From contig JASAND010000839.1 of the NCBI GenBank assembly GCA_030248195.1, forward strand, positions 41,067 through 105,066: a DNA stretch of 64,000 bases, given 5' to 3'. Made by a program: the position numbers and the translations under genes. Positions 32,601 through 44,022 of the stretch are shown piece by piece. Positions within the stretch are counted from its first letter, which is position 1. Each line of letters begins with the position of its first letter. The notes under the pieces were generated by a model. It searched no databases, was not told where the DNA came from, and saw nothing but the letters and a program-made list of their open reading frames with translations. The DNA comes from Trissonchulus latispiculum (taxonomy: Eukaryota; Nematoda; Enoplea; Enoplida; Ironidae).

Positions 32601-35275
32601 CTAAAAACCACAAAAACCACATCAGCCATTTTTACCTTTTTTAGCAGTTGTTACACAAAAAGCTAGCAAAAATCCAAAATTGTCCAAAACATGCCCCCGT
32701 TTAGGATGAGCCCCTATGAAGCACCGCCCTCCATAAATTTAAGCCTAAAAATGAGCCAGGATCCCCCTTTCGTTTCGTAAAAATGTCAAAAACATTTTTA
32801 TGCGTCGCCAGAGACTTTTTCTCGATTTTTACCCGTTTCAAAACCGCTAATCTGCTATTTCTTGCACTAAAAGTAATATCTTCAGTGGATACTATTTCAG
32901 GACAGCGCAAAGCGTAGTTTGCAAGATTTATATCAAGAAAATGAAGTAAACGCTGGCGGTGAGGCGGATCCTTCGAAGGCTGCAAGCAGTCGACCAGAGC
33001 GCCCATTGGGTCTCTCCTGTGCCGGACTAAGGCTTTTGCTTAGCGGCTGCAGGGCGGCCGTTTTTCATTAGATTTCATAATTTGAAAGATAACCCTCGCG
33101 AGCAAAAGCCAGTAGAGATGTACGTATTCGTAGTATAACAACCGTAACGCGCAAACTATAGTTGTGAGAGAAAAGGGCGTTATGAGTGACACTTTCTGTT
33201 CATGTCTGGCAAGAGTGCTGCTGTCTTACCTTTCCATACTGGGTGCTCATGCAGAGCTGAGCCAGATGACAGGTGAAGCAGGAGAGGATCGTCTCCAGGA
33301 CGGACTGGGCCCCGACGCGCTCCGCCTCCTCGTACATGGCGTTCACGTCCCGAATCGTCTTCTCGAACATGAACTCCTCGATCTAAACAGACACAAGGAT
33401 CCACAAAATTCCACTCCCAGTTTTGGATTCGGATATATAGCCAAAACAATTGGGTTCAATCTTTCCTATAAAGTTGAGTCCTCCACGACTTTTAGAATGA
33501 ACAAGTAAGTATCATAGGGGACGCGGAAGGGAACCCTTAATATTGTGTCAAAAGTCCCTGGAGCTAGGTTATTTGGTAAAAAAGCGTCGTTTGCAGAAAT
33601 GAATAATAGTTCCGACGACGCCAAGCTAAAAATGACGACAGAATTCCGAAGCCAAAATGTGGAAGTAGCACTCAAATGTAACAAGAATGCAAAGTTTCGA
33701 TTATGTTTTTACAGTGATTTTTCAAAAAAATTCTAAAATTTTGGGGGCTGCCGCCCCCAAACCCCCACTATATATATGGTCTTTGTGATTTATTTTAAGC
33801 TTCGACGATGCTTGAATAGTCAATCAGTATATACAACAAAGCCATAGACGACGAGAGTCCATGCTATGCGTATACATCCGTCAATTGCATTTTTGATGCC
33901 AGTTTCTCATACCAGGGATGGGCACCGGAAAAAAACTACCGGAAAAAACGGTTTTTTCCGTTTTTTTCCGCAGGCTTCGGAAAAATACTCGCGAGTTTTT
34001 TTCCGAAAAGTTGAAAAATTTTTGAAAAATTAGCAGTAAAATTGGAAATTTTGGGGAAAATTTTTAAATTTTTCCGAAAAAATCTAGAAATTCTTTAAAA
34101 TCGCCTGTATTTATAGTTTATCGTATGAAAATACGTTTAAAAGCTTAAATTCATTAAAATTTGCTCAATTTTGGCGCTCCAGAAACAGTTTGAAACCTTT
34201 GGTGATATCGAAAAAAACGGAAAAATACTGGAAAAAAACCGGAAAAAACCGGAAAAAAACCCAACCCTGTCTCATACCATTTTCGCTCAATATTTTCTTT
34301 GAAAACTTTCTTTTCGAATTTTTTCAGAGCTAGAGTGGAATGAGAGCTTTATACGTACCAGGAGGTGCAATCAAGTTATGTATGTTTAAGCATTTTTATT
34401 GCATAAATACTAAAAACTACTAGGGACAGATCTGGGGACCAGCCCCGACGTCGCGATTTGAAGGTAAGAAAAAGTAAATAGGAAAAACAGAAAAAGGCAA
34501 GCCCACAAAACTTCGCGCGAGCGTACACGTATATTTCCAATGTTTTACCACATATATAAAGCTTAAAATGCCGTGCAATTTTAGCAGAAAATTCTTATTT
34601 TCCCCTCAAAAAGTGTAAATTTTTAAAAATTTTCTTGTCTGTGCAAAATGAAAAGAATTAAAGATTTGAAGAACGACTTCATAAAAAAAGCAAAAAATTT
34701 CTTCAACTGATATACGGTACATTTCACCGAAAGAATGACCGTTGGCGCAATTGACAAGTTGGCGAAATTTCACGAAAAAATGGCAATTTTATCACATGTA
34801 GATACATTTGTGGACCCTATATATATATATATATATATATATGCTTGAGCATATTTTGCAACTTAGCTCATTAACCAACTGGTTCGCGAAACAAACTCTC
34901 GCAGAATTTTTTCTAACATTTTAGAACTTTTTGGCAATTTTGGTATTTTTTCAGTTTTCAAGGGCAATTTTCGCGAACGAGTTGGTTAATGAGCTTACAT
35001 CAATTTAGTTGCAAAATATGTTCAAGCATAGGGACCACAAATGTATCTACATGTAATAAAATCGTCATTTTTTCGTGAAATTTTGCCAATTTGTCAATTT
35101 CGCCAACGGCCATTCTTTCGGTGAAATGTACCGTACATACTCGTCCCTGGAGCTCCTGAGGCAATTTGTTTTGGAATCGAACAATGAGACCGCCCGTGTA
35201 GTCCCGCTGGATGAACACCTTCTTGCACTGGTTGAGAGGTATCCGTTCCAAATTGTTCTGATCACTCCTATGCAT
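29694..35275 (-). CDS. GOLGA7: GOLGA7/ERF4-family palmitoyltransferase partner, complete
   Basis: GOLGA7 (GCP16; yeast Erf4 family) is the Golgi accessory subunit of a DHHC palmitoyltransferase such as ZDHHC9 that modifies Ras. Four coding exons on the minus strand are 35275-35141, 33382-33230, 31928-31827 and 29741-29694, all phase 0 with AG/GT borders. They give 145 residues against about 137 in human. Exon 1 carries KVFIQRDY, exon 2 [12 protein letters not shown] and the C-x2-C pair in ILSCFTCHL that matches the palmitoylated cysteines of the family, and exon 3 [14 protein letters not shown] and TDPIERGLR. Exon 4 carries IEISIVNEP and a TGA stop. An in-frame TGA two codons upstream of the ATG at 35275 fixes the start. 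The N-terminus is about ten residues longer than in human, and the C-terminus ends in a proline-rich tail. A miniature element touches the exon 1 donor. Confidence 0.96.
30540..30800. repeat. Imperfect ~168-bp tandem duplication in GOLGA7 intron 3
   Basis: A unit with CCGTGCTATACTTCCACAG and AGATGCAAACTATAC at about 30560 recurs at about 30730 with scattered changes. It is noncoding. Confidence 0.55.
30895..31240. repeat. Dispersed repeat with TCGTGTTCATCGACCCCGAT
   Basis: About 90 bases at 30905-30990 match 44035-44130 (TCGTGTTCAGCGACCCCGAT and following GGCC-AAAA...C motifs). The downstream part has G-runs typical of the local miniature elements. Ends are not defined. Confidence 0.5.
31390..31720. 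mobile_element. CTGGCTT-type miniature element, copy 1
   Basis: This is co-linear with 32421-32757 over most of its length: C-run ends, CCATAAATTCCGGCCTCC, then TTTTACCCTAAATTTTC and a hairpin TCCGGC-TTC-GCCGGA at 31527-31541. It lies in GOLGA7 intron 3. Confidence 0.6.
32421..32757. mobile_element. CTGGCTT-type miniature element, copy 2
   Basis: The ends CCTGGCTTATTTTTACGG and CCTAAAAATGAGCCAGG are inverted. The interior matches 31390-31720, with the hairpin degraded (GCCGGCGTCGCCGA at 32543). It lies in GOLGA7 intron 2. Confidence 0.65.
33913..34269. mobile_element. hAT-type miniature element (CAGGGATGGG ends)
   Basis: Ends CAGGGATGGGCACCGG and CCCAACCCTG are bounded by the perfect 8-bp duplication TCTCATAC (33905-33912 and 34270-34277). 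The interior is full of GGAAAAAACCGG motifs, which also fill the expanded array at 36600-36960. It lies in GOLGA7 intron 1. Confidence 0.88.
34713..35135. mobile_element. Miniature element with ~170-bp inverted arms abutting GOLGA7 exon 1
   Basis: Inverted arms begin TACGGTACATTTCACCGAAA. The flanking or terminal TA on both sides is consistent with a 2-bp TA target duplication of Tc1/mariner type. A (TA)n run lies in the left arm at 34819-34842. The right end overlaps the last bases of the GOLGA7 exon 1 donor GTATGT (minus strand of 35135-35140), so the element sits directly at the splice site. Confidence 0.85.
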
Positions 35276-35619
35276 TCTTCAGCACTTCCTTCTAACTTCT
35301 AAGATATATATATATATACATAAAAACACACATAGACATACATGCTGGGTTTCGGTTCTTCTTGGGTTCTTCCCCCCAGTGGCGCAGCCAGGACTTTATG
35401 ACGGCACAAGCGGCAGGAGCACAGCGCACCCAGGATTTTGAAAGGGGGAGGGTTGAGTCTGAAAAATTTCTGCTTTCGCCAGTCGCTGGAGGTGGTATAT
35501 ACGTATATATACAAAACTTCGTAACAAAGAGTTTCGCGGTAACTACGTTACAAGTAGGCGGGATTTTGGAATAGTATTTATCAAGGCAAGGGTCTCAGCA
35601 AGAAGTTGGAAAATTTTTT

Positions 35620-35880
35620 GAGTTATGAAAAATTCGTAATTAAAAGTTTTAAAAATCAAATTCAAAATTCAAAAATTTGTGAAATTCCAAATCATGAATA
35701 ATTTGGAACGGAAACCTTTGAAAAGATTTGAACTACGAACGCTTATAATTCGTAATTCGAATTCGTAATTAAAAGTTTTAAAAATCAAATTCAAAATTCA
35801 AAAATTAGTGAAATTCCAAATCATGAAGAATTTGGAACGGAAACCTTTGAAAAGATTTGAACTACGAACGCTTATACTTT
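35620..35880. repeat. 132-bp tandem duplication
   Basis: The unit running from AATTCGTAATTAAAAG to GAACTACGAACGCTTATA occurs twice in direct orientation (about 35630 and 35762) with a few changes. It lies in noncoding DNA upstream of GOLGA7. No promoter was identified. Confidence 0.8.
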
Positions 35881-36260
35881 GTGTCGCTGTCGCGTTAAAA
35901 ATAGGTGCAAAATGCGCTATACTTTTTTGAGAAAATAAACAAAAAGAAAAGCGATGAAAATTCCACAAAAACTCCATTGGGGACGTAGGACAAAAATAAA
36001 TTGAAATAAAATAATATAAATAAATTATTATATAAAATCGGGATAGAAGGGCGCTGCTGGCGCATTGAAGCTTAAACATTGAAAGTTGGTAAGAAGAGCA
36101 CCTGAAATTTTTTAAAAAAATTGATATAGAAAAGCCCTGCAAGAACAAATGGCTTAAAAATTGAGGTAGAAAAACGCATAGTTTCCCTGGAACTTTGGGT
36201 CGGGGGGAGGGAAATCTTGACCGACCTCCGAAATGTGATGGGGGATATATACCCCCACAA

Positions 36261-37059
36261 CCAGGGTATTTTTTACAGGGGGGGGGGGCGGGGGCCCCCC
36301 CGAAATTGACCTTCCCCCCCCGAAAATGCCTTCCCCCTCCCGAAATCCCCCCGCCCCCGGGATTTTGGTCTTCCCCCTTAATGAGGTCTACATTTTTTCC
36401 AAAAATGGTCAAATTTTCAAAAATTTTCCGGCTTCGCCGGAGATTTTTTCGTAAAAATGGCTATTTTTACCTTAAATCCTGGCATTTTTGAGAACTTTTT
36501 GTGTTTCACCATGCAAAATACGCCAAAAAATACCATTTTTTGGCTTATTTTTGCAAAAAATCTTTCCCCCCCCCGAAAATTTCTTCCCCCGCCCACAGGA
36601 AAACTTTTCCTGGAAAAAATCGGAAAAAACCGGAATAATAGTTTTGACTACAAATTTTATCCCGATATTTTTCCGATTTTTTCCGGATGTCTGAAAAAAT
36701 CGGAAAAATATCGGAATAAATTATCCGGGTTTTTTCCCGATATTTTCTAACTTGGAAAAATCGTAATAATTTCGGAAAAAACCGGAAAAAAAGGTAGGAA
36801 AAATATCGGAAAAAAATCGGAATAATGGAAAAGTTGCACAAAAATCGGAAAAATCTCCGGATAAAATCGGAAAAAATTGGGTAAAAAATCGGAAAAAAAT
36901 CGGAAAAGTTGCACAAAAAAATCGGAATAATTACCGAAAAAAATCGGAAAAATGAGTTCTGATTTTTTTCCGAAAAAGGATTTCCTGTGCCCCCCCGGGC
37001 CCGGGCCCCCCCCCTGGGAAGCCCCCCCCCCCGGAAAAAAATCCCTAAAAAATACCCTG
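36261..37059. mobile_element. CAGGGTATTTTTTA miniature element, copy 2, expanded
   Basis: It has the same inverted ends as 19214-19514. Flanks CCCACAAC and CCCCCAAC are a probable 8-bp duplication with one mismatch. It carries the hairpin TCCGGC-TTC-GCCGGA at 36427-36441. The interior has gained about 370 bases of TCGGAAAAA-type repeats (36600-36970) absent from copy 1. The minus-strand 202-codon frame here is a repeat artefact. Confidence 0.82.
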
Positions 37060-37269
37060 CCCCCAACCCCCCCTCCCAGAATTCGGAACGCAGAAATTTC
37101 AAAAAATGGCCAAAAATGCAAAATTTTCTGTAATTTAGCCCGTTTACCATCAAAATAAGGCTTGTTCTTAACGTTTTAGGCGTTTTTGCACCGTTTTAAA
37201 ACGATTGTAGGCCAAATTTTTCGAAAAATTTTTCAAAAAATGACCATTTTTCGACCAAATTTAGCTAAC

Positions 37270-37590
37270 TTTCTGGGTCCAAAAATTGTTGGAGGGGGGG
37301 GGGGGTTGCCAAAAGTTGGGGGAGGGTAAGTCAAAAAATCTGGGGGGGGGGGGTAAATTTGGTCGAAAATCGTGGGGTGGGATACCCATAGGTGTGGCTG
37401 GCGAAAAAAGTGGGGGCGGGGGTTCAGAAAACAGTAGGGAGGGGGGTTTGGCGAAAAAAGGGGGAGGTGGGGTCGCGAAAAGTCTATTTGGGGCAGGGTT
37501 TTTTTTTGGTCGCCGAACTTTAGGCCAAATGGCCTCAACGACTCCAATTTTTTAGGCCATCAGCCAAAAAATTTAGGCCATCCAAATTTT
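37270..37590. repeat. G-run stretch and partial TTTAGGCC palindrome repeat
   Basis: 37285-37500 consists of G-runs separated by GCGAAAAA-like spacers every 30-50 bases, with strong strand asymmetry. 37515-37580 is a partial copy of the palindromic tail at 10450-10560. Element ends are not clear. Confidence 0.5.
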
Positions 37591-37871
37591 GTTAATTTTT
37601 AGATTGTGCGTTATTGTACGCATTGTTAAAATTACAGTTATCATGTATTCACGCATTATATATTCAAAAATCGCTGTTTAACAACAAAAATCGCCACCGT
37701 CACTGTTTAACACACCAGAAATACTACTTTTTTTACCTTAAAATGGCAAAAACAGAACCTTGTTAGCATAGAAATAATAGTGCACGACAGTATTAATGAA
37801 TTAATCAATATATATATTATCAATATTATATATATTATCAATACGAGTATATATATATATATATAGAGAGA

Positions 37872-38245
37872 GAACCAAAGAAAGAAAAAATTAAACTAGC
37901 AGAAATAAAGTTAAACTATATACGTACATATTAAAAATAGCATTTCTTTGAGGAAATCTTTATAATAGTAAATGAAATTATAACTAGAATGCGTATTTAT
38001 AAGTGCAAATAGACAATGTAACTAGCTGGCAGATGGCGCAGCCCAGAAATACAAGTGAAAATGTATATATTCGCGCCGAAGGCGCGAAAAATTTTTTAGA
38101 AAATTGCTGTTTTTACTTAAAAATCAATAAAATTTAACTGGGTTTTCGTCGAAAAATTTAGGCCAAATGGCCTCAACGGCCAAAATTCTTTAGGCCATCG
38201 ACTCATAAATTTAGGCCATGGCCTAAGCTATGGCCTAAAAAAAAA
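37872..38245. repeat. Dispersed ~375-bp repeat ending in TTTAGGCC palindromes, copy 2
   Basis: It matches 10185-10560. The hairpin TTCGCGCC-GAA-GGCGCGAA at 38070-38088 is perfect here but degraded in copy 1. Confidence 0.82.
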
Positions 38246-38472
38246 CCTTGATTTGGGGGGAGGGGTAAGAAAAATTTTCTAGGGGGGGTCGGCGAAAAAT
38301 TTCGAAAAACGTCGGTTTTTCGTTAAAAAATTGAAAACTTTTCTCACTTTACAGCTATTTTTAACGATTTTTAGCTTAAATTACGCGAATTCTAGCAATT
38401 TTTCGCTAATTTTTTGGAAAAATTTCGAATTTTTAGCTAAAAATTTTCAAAAATTTAGGTAGGGGTTTGAAA

Positions 38473-38928
38473 CATAGGTGAACCAGGCTACAGTTTGCCC
38501 CCCTGTGAGACCCCCCCCCCACCAGAAGGCCAGACCCCCCACCCCCATACCCGACCTCGACTACTCCCCCCCCCCCCAAAGCCGAGCTCAGACCCCCCTC
38601 CCCCCCCCCTGAAATGGGGTTCAAACAAGAAAAAAAATGCCACATTTTTGCAAAATTGTTTGGAATTTTTCATAAATTTTCTGAAAAAACTGGCTGGAAA
38701 TAGATAAAAACACTAAAAAATAGGCTGTAAAACGCAATACGAGTAGTTTTTTAGTAGATTTATGTCGAAAATAGCTGATTTGATGTCTAAAAAGGGCTAT
38801 TTTTAGGTGAAAAAAATTTGGGTACAGTTTGGGTACAGTTTTTTCGAAAATTTCCGATTTTTTAGACCCCCCAAGCCAGATTTGGACTTTTTACTCCCCC
38901 CCCCCCAAACCCAAACAGGTGGTACACC
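38473..38928. mobile_element. CATAGGTG...ACCA miniature element, copy 1
   Basis: It begins CATAGGTGAACCAGGCTACAG and ends at CAGGTGGTACACC with the last bases of the end lost. It is inverted relative to 53781-54336, which has intact ends and a perfect 8-bp duplication. C-runs lie near one end and the interior is AT-rich. Confidence 0.7.
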
Positions 38929-39099
38929 AAATTTTTAGGGGGAAGGCGTCTGAAAAAATCGATTTGGGGGGAGGGGTAGGAAAAAAGTTTTAGGGGGGGG
39001 GTGGGGGGTTTCGCGACCCCTCCATTTGGGAGAGGGGTTCCCCCTACCCCCCAAACACACCTTTGGGGATACCCCCCACAACCCCCCCCCCCACACGAA

Positions 39100-39410
39100 G
39101 CCCATTTCTAGAAAACAATCAGAAAAATATGTCAATTGTTTTCTCATTATTTTCTCATTTATTTCTGTAATGTTTTCTGATTGTTTTCCAAGTAATTTCT
39201 AATTATTTTCTAATTGTTTTCTATATTTTTCTAATTGTTTTCTGCAAAACCAGTGTCCACTTTCTAATTGTTTTCTAATTAATTTCTAATTAATTTCTCA
39301 TTGTTTTCTTATTTATTTCTAATTGTTTTCTAATTGATTTCTATTATTTTCTAATTTATTTCTAATGTTTTCTAAATTATTTCTAATCGTTTACAAATGA
39401 AAAGTTTACA
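39100..39410. repeat. 10-11-bp-phased TTTCTAATTG repeat, block 1
   Basis: Dozens of degenerate copies of TTTTCTAATTG/TTTCTAATTA recur at about one helical turn. Similar sequence is at 51861-52060 and 52836-52875. The regular spacing of A/T tracts predicts intrinsically curved DNA. It is noncoding. Confidence 0.75.
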
Positions 39411-40156
39411 CTCCCAAATTAATTTTCTGCTGTTTTCTTATCCGATTTCCTTATTCGTCCTGCTGTCGTCAATATCCAAACCCCTCATTTTGGCGGGCGG
39501 CCCCCAACGCGTCCCATTACTCTCCATGGTTTTCTTCCCACTCATATTAACACGCTCGGAAATAGTAAATTTTTAAGGATTTTGGGTTTATAAGTTTCAA
39601 ATGTTTCTGCTTCATCGGAAGTTTTTGTACCATAATCGCCTAATTTGGCGCTAAAACTGACTGCTTGCGAGCACGTTTTAGCTTAGTTATATTCGCGAAG
39701 TTTGAGACAGGTACATATATATCAACCACTTTTTTGGGCTTCCCCCCACTCACTATAAGGTCCCAGAAAATGCCAATTTTAAGGATTTTTGGTCAAAATT
39801 TTTTCAGGCTGCGCCGGAATGTTTTGGTCAAATCGTCCATTTATGTAGGTACTAAAACTTTGAATGAACACTTTTTAGCTTATTTATAGCAGTATAAGTA
39901 TTTTAGTCCATTTTATTCCTCCCACTTCGTCTTCCCATTTTTTGACCTAGAGAAAATCCAGCCAGTAGTAGTCTAATTTCCAAGCTCAACGGAAATGAAC
40001 GCATATAGGTATATTTAACTTTTAAAAAATTTTGTACACCTTGGGCGGACATTTGTTATCTAAATTTGTTCCTATCAGCGTTATTCCAACCATCGTCCGC
40101 TTGACTGCTTTAAATGGTTAATATACGTATATATATATATATATACGTATATATAT

Positions 40157-40876
40157 ACAAGTAGGAAAATGCTCCTTGCAGTCGCATGAAAAAGTTAATA
40201 TGAGCTATGATGGTCAACATTTAAATGTGTCAAGGACAAGATTTGAAATGTTTAATATGAGCCTACATCTAAATAAGTAGAGGACAAGATGTAAACGGCT
40301 AATATGAGCCGCTACGTTTCTCTTGGGCTCATATTGACGCTCATTTAGCTTTTGCTTACTTTGAATCCAACACTGACTTGGCTTGCAAGAATAACGACGC
40401 ATAAACATTAATTTTGCAAAGCTGTACGTAAATGTTTTCTTCTCCACCGCTACATCCAAGTACACATTTAAGGCCACCATATAAGTCAACAAAACGAAAC
40501 CGAAGTCCAATCTAATGAAGAAACGAGAATGTGGAACTTACACATGTTGTGAAATCTTGAGAAATCACATTTGAAGTTGTCATCGCAATCATCACATTAA
40601 TTCAATATTCCCAAGCCAATCAAATCGTTTATAAACACTGATGCTTATACGCCAACCGTAAACTGTATATATGTTTGCCATTTTAGTCGCTTCAATATGA
40701 GCCCAAGAGAAACGTAGCGGCTCATATTACGTAGCCGTTTACATCTTGTCCTCTACTTATTTAGATGTTGGCTCATATTAAACATTTTAAATCTTGTCCT
40801 TGACACATTTAAATGTTGACCATCATAGCTCATATTAATTTTTCATGCGACTGCAAGGAGCATTTTTCATACTTGT
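40157..40876. mobile_element. Foldback element with ~200-bp inverted arms (ATATGAG family, copy 2)
   Basis: The arms at 40157-40340 and 40688-40876 are near-perfect reverse complements. They start ACAAGTAGGAAAATGCTCC and contain repeated TAATATGAGC blocks. The ends resemble the element at 9331-10152. The middle of about 350 bases has no recognised protein. Confidence 0.85.
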
Positions 40877-40943
40877 CCACAGTCTAGTTTTTGGGAACGC
40901 TACCATACAGTAACTGTAACTGTGGCAGTAGCAATCACAAATT

Positions 40944-43900
40944 CCACCAGTGAATTCCCCATACCCAATAAGCTTTGCATGCAAAATTTCAGCCTTCCAA
41001 CTATCTCCAGTAGCTTGAACCAGGAACTGGTTCAATTTTGAACCAGTTGAACCAGATCTGGCCAGCCATGGGTCAGATCACCAAAGTAACACCACCAGTG
41101 AATTCCCCATGCCCAATAACCTTTGTATGCAAGATTTCAGCCTTCCAACTATCTCCAGTAGCTTGAACCAGGAACTGGTTCAATTTTGAACCAGTTGAAC
41201 CAGATCTGGCCAGCCATGGGTCAGATCACCAAAGTTACACCACCAGTGAATTCCCCTTGCCCAAAAACCTTTGTATGTAAAATTTCAGCCTTCCAGCTAT
41301 CTCCAGTAGCTTGAACCAGGAACTGGTTTAACTTTGAACCAGTTGAACCAGATCTGGCCTGCCATGGGTCGGATCACCAAAGTAACACCACCAATGAATT
41401 CCCCATGCCCAATAACCTTTGTATGCAAAATTTCAGCCTTCTAGCTATCTCCAGTTGCTTGAACCAGGACCTGGTTCAACTTTGAACCAGTTGAACCAGA
41501 TCTGGCCAGCCATGAGTTGGATCACCAAAGTAACACCACCAGTGAATTCCCCATGCCCAATAACCTTTGTATGCAAGATTTCAGCCTTTCAGCTATCTCC
41601 AGTTGCTTGAACCAGGACCTGGTTCAACTTTGAACCAGTTGAACCAGATCTGGCCAGCCACGGGTTGGATCACCAAAGTAACACCACCAGTGAATTCCCC
41701 ATGCCCAATAACCTTTGTATGCAAGATTCCATCCTTTCAGCTTTCTCCAGTAGCTTGAACCAGGAACTGGTTCAACTTTGAAGCAGTTGAACCATATCTG
41801 GCCAGCCATGGGTCAGACCAGCAAAGTAACACCACCAGTAAATTCCCCATGCCCAATAACCTTTGTATGCAAGATTTCAGCCTTTCAGCTATCTCCAGTA
41901 GCTTGAACCAGGAACCGGTTTAACTTTGAACCAGTTGAACCAGATCTGGCCAGCCATGGGTCAGATCACCAAAGTTACACCACCAGTGAATTCCCTTGCC
42001 CAATAACCTTTGTATGTAAAATTTCAGCCTTCCAGCTATCTCCAGTAGCTTGAACCAGGAACTGGTTTAACTTTGAACCAGTTGAACCAGATCGGGCCTG
42101 CCATGGGTCGGATCAACAAAGTAACACCACCAGTGAATTCCCCATGCCCAATAACCTTTGTATGCAAAATTTCAGCCTTCTAGCTATCTCCAGTTGCTTG
42201 AACCAGGACCAGGTTCAACTTTGAACCAGTTGAACCAGTTCTGGCCAGCCATGGGTCGGATCACCAAAGTAACACCACCAGTGAATTCCCCATGCCCAAT
42301 AACCTTTGTATGCAAAATTTCAGCCTTCTAGCTATCTCCAGCTGCTTGAACCAGGACCTGATTCAACTTTGAACCAGTTGAACCAGATCTGGCCAGCCAT
42401 GGGTTGGATCACCAAAGTAACACCACCAGTGAATTCCCCATGCCCAATAACCTTTGTATGCAAAATTTCAGCCTTCCAACTATCTCCAGTAGCTTGAACC
42501 AGCAACTGGTTCAATTTCGAACCAGTTGAACCAGATCTGGCCAGCCATGGGTCGGATCACCAAAGTAACACCACCAGTGAATTCCCCATGCCCAATATCC
42601 TTTGTATGCAAAATTTCAGCCGGCTAGCTATCTCCAGTTGCTTGAACCATAACCTGGTTCAACTTTGAACCAGTTGAACCAGATCTGGCCAGCCATGGGT
42701 TGGATCACCAAAGTAACACCACCAGTGAACTCCCCATGCCCAATAACCTTTGTATGCAAAATTTCAGCCTTCCAACTATCTCCAGTAGCTTGAACCAGCA
42801 ACTGGTTCAATTTCGAATCAGTTGAACCAGATCTGGCCAGCCATGGGTTGGATCACCAAAGTAACACAACCAGTGAATTCCCCATGCCCAATAACCTTTG
42901 TATGCAAAATTTCAGCCTTCCAACTATCTCCAGTAGCTTGAACCAGCAACTGGTTCAATTTCGAACCAGTTGAACCAGATCTGGCCAGCCATGGGTCGGA
43001 TCACCAAAGTAACACAACCAGTGAATTCCCCATGCCCAATAACCTTTGTATGCAAAATTTCAGCCTTCTAGCTATCTCCAGTTGCTTGAACCATAACCTG
43101 GTTCAACTTTGAACCAGTTGAACCAGATCTGGCCAGCCATGGGTTGGATCACCAAAGTAACACCACCAGTGAACTCCCCATGCCCAATAACCTTTGTATG
43201 CAAAATTTCAGCCTTCCAACTATCTCCAGTAGCTTGAACCAGCAACTGGTTCAATTTCGAATCAGTTGAACCAGATCTGGCCAGCCATGGGTTGGATCAC
43301 CAAAGTAACACCACCAGTGAATTCCCCATGCCCAATAACCTTTGTATGCAAAATTTCAGCCTTCCAACTATCTCCAGTAGCTTGAACCAGCAACTGGTTC
43401 AATTTCGAATCAGTTGAACCAGATCTGGCCAGCCATGGGTTGGATCACCAAAGTAACACCACCAGTGAATTCCCCATGCCCAATAACCTTTGTATGCAAA
43501 ATTTCAGCCTTCCAACTATCTCCAGTAGCTTGAACCAGCAACTGGTTCAATTTCGAATCAGCTGAACCAGATCTGGCCAGCCATGGGTTGGATCACCAAA
43601 GTAACACCACCAGTGAATTCCCCATGCCCAATAACCTTTGTATGCAAAATTTCAGCCTTCCAACTATCTCCAGTAGCTTGAACCAGCAACTGGTTCAATT
43701 TTGAACCAGTTGAACCAGATCTGGCCAGCCATGGGTCGGATCACCAAAGTAACACCACCAGTGAATTCCCCATGCCCAATAACCTTTGTATGCAAAATTT
43801 CAGCCTTCCAACTATCTCCAGTAGCTTGAACCAGCAACTGGTTCAATTTTGAACCAGTTGAACCAGATCTGGCCAGCCATGGGTCGGATCACCCTAGTAA

Positions 43901-44022
43901 CACCACCAGTGAATTCCCCATGCCCAATAACCCTTGTATGCAAAATTTCAGCCTTCTAGCTACCCCCAGTAGCTTGAACCAGGAACTGGTTCAACTTTGA
44001 ACCAGTTGAACCAGATGAACCA
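40944..44022. repeat. 148-bp satellite array, about 21 units, with higher-order structure
   Basis: Monomers run from CCACCAGTGAATTCCCC through TTTCAGCCTTC and the GAACCAG/CTGGTTC cluster to GATCTGGCCAGCC. Each has internal inverted pairs built on GAACCAG. Shared variants recur at fixed multiples: GTGAACTCCCC at 42725 and 43169, and CCATAACCTGG at 42647 and 43091 (both 444 = 3 units). GTATGTAAAATT at 41273 and 42012 recurs at 739, about 5 units. The 60-63-codon open frames across it are by-products. Confidence 0.95.

Noticed and set aside
35798..36412. 204-codon minus-strand frame
   Set aside because: It crosses the end of a miniature element and G/C-runs, and shows no domain or plausible splice borders.
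36545..37153. 202-codon minus-strand frame
   Set aside because: It reads through homopolymer runs and the TCGGAAAAA array, giving only Phe/Ser/Arg-rich low-complexity peptide.
41419..43846. Repeated 60-63-codon open frames in the satellite
   Set aside because: They follow the 148-bp period on both strands and have no conserved start or domain; they are by-products of the repeat.
40944..44022. CRISPR-like regular array
   Set aside because: There are no unique spacers; the whole 148-bp unit repeats, which is a satellite in a eukaryotic genome.
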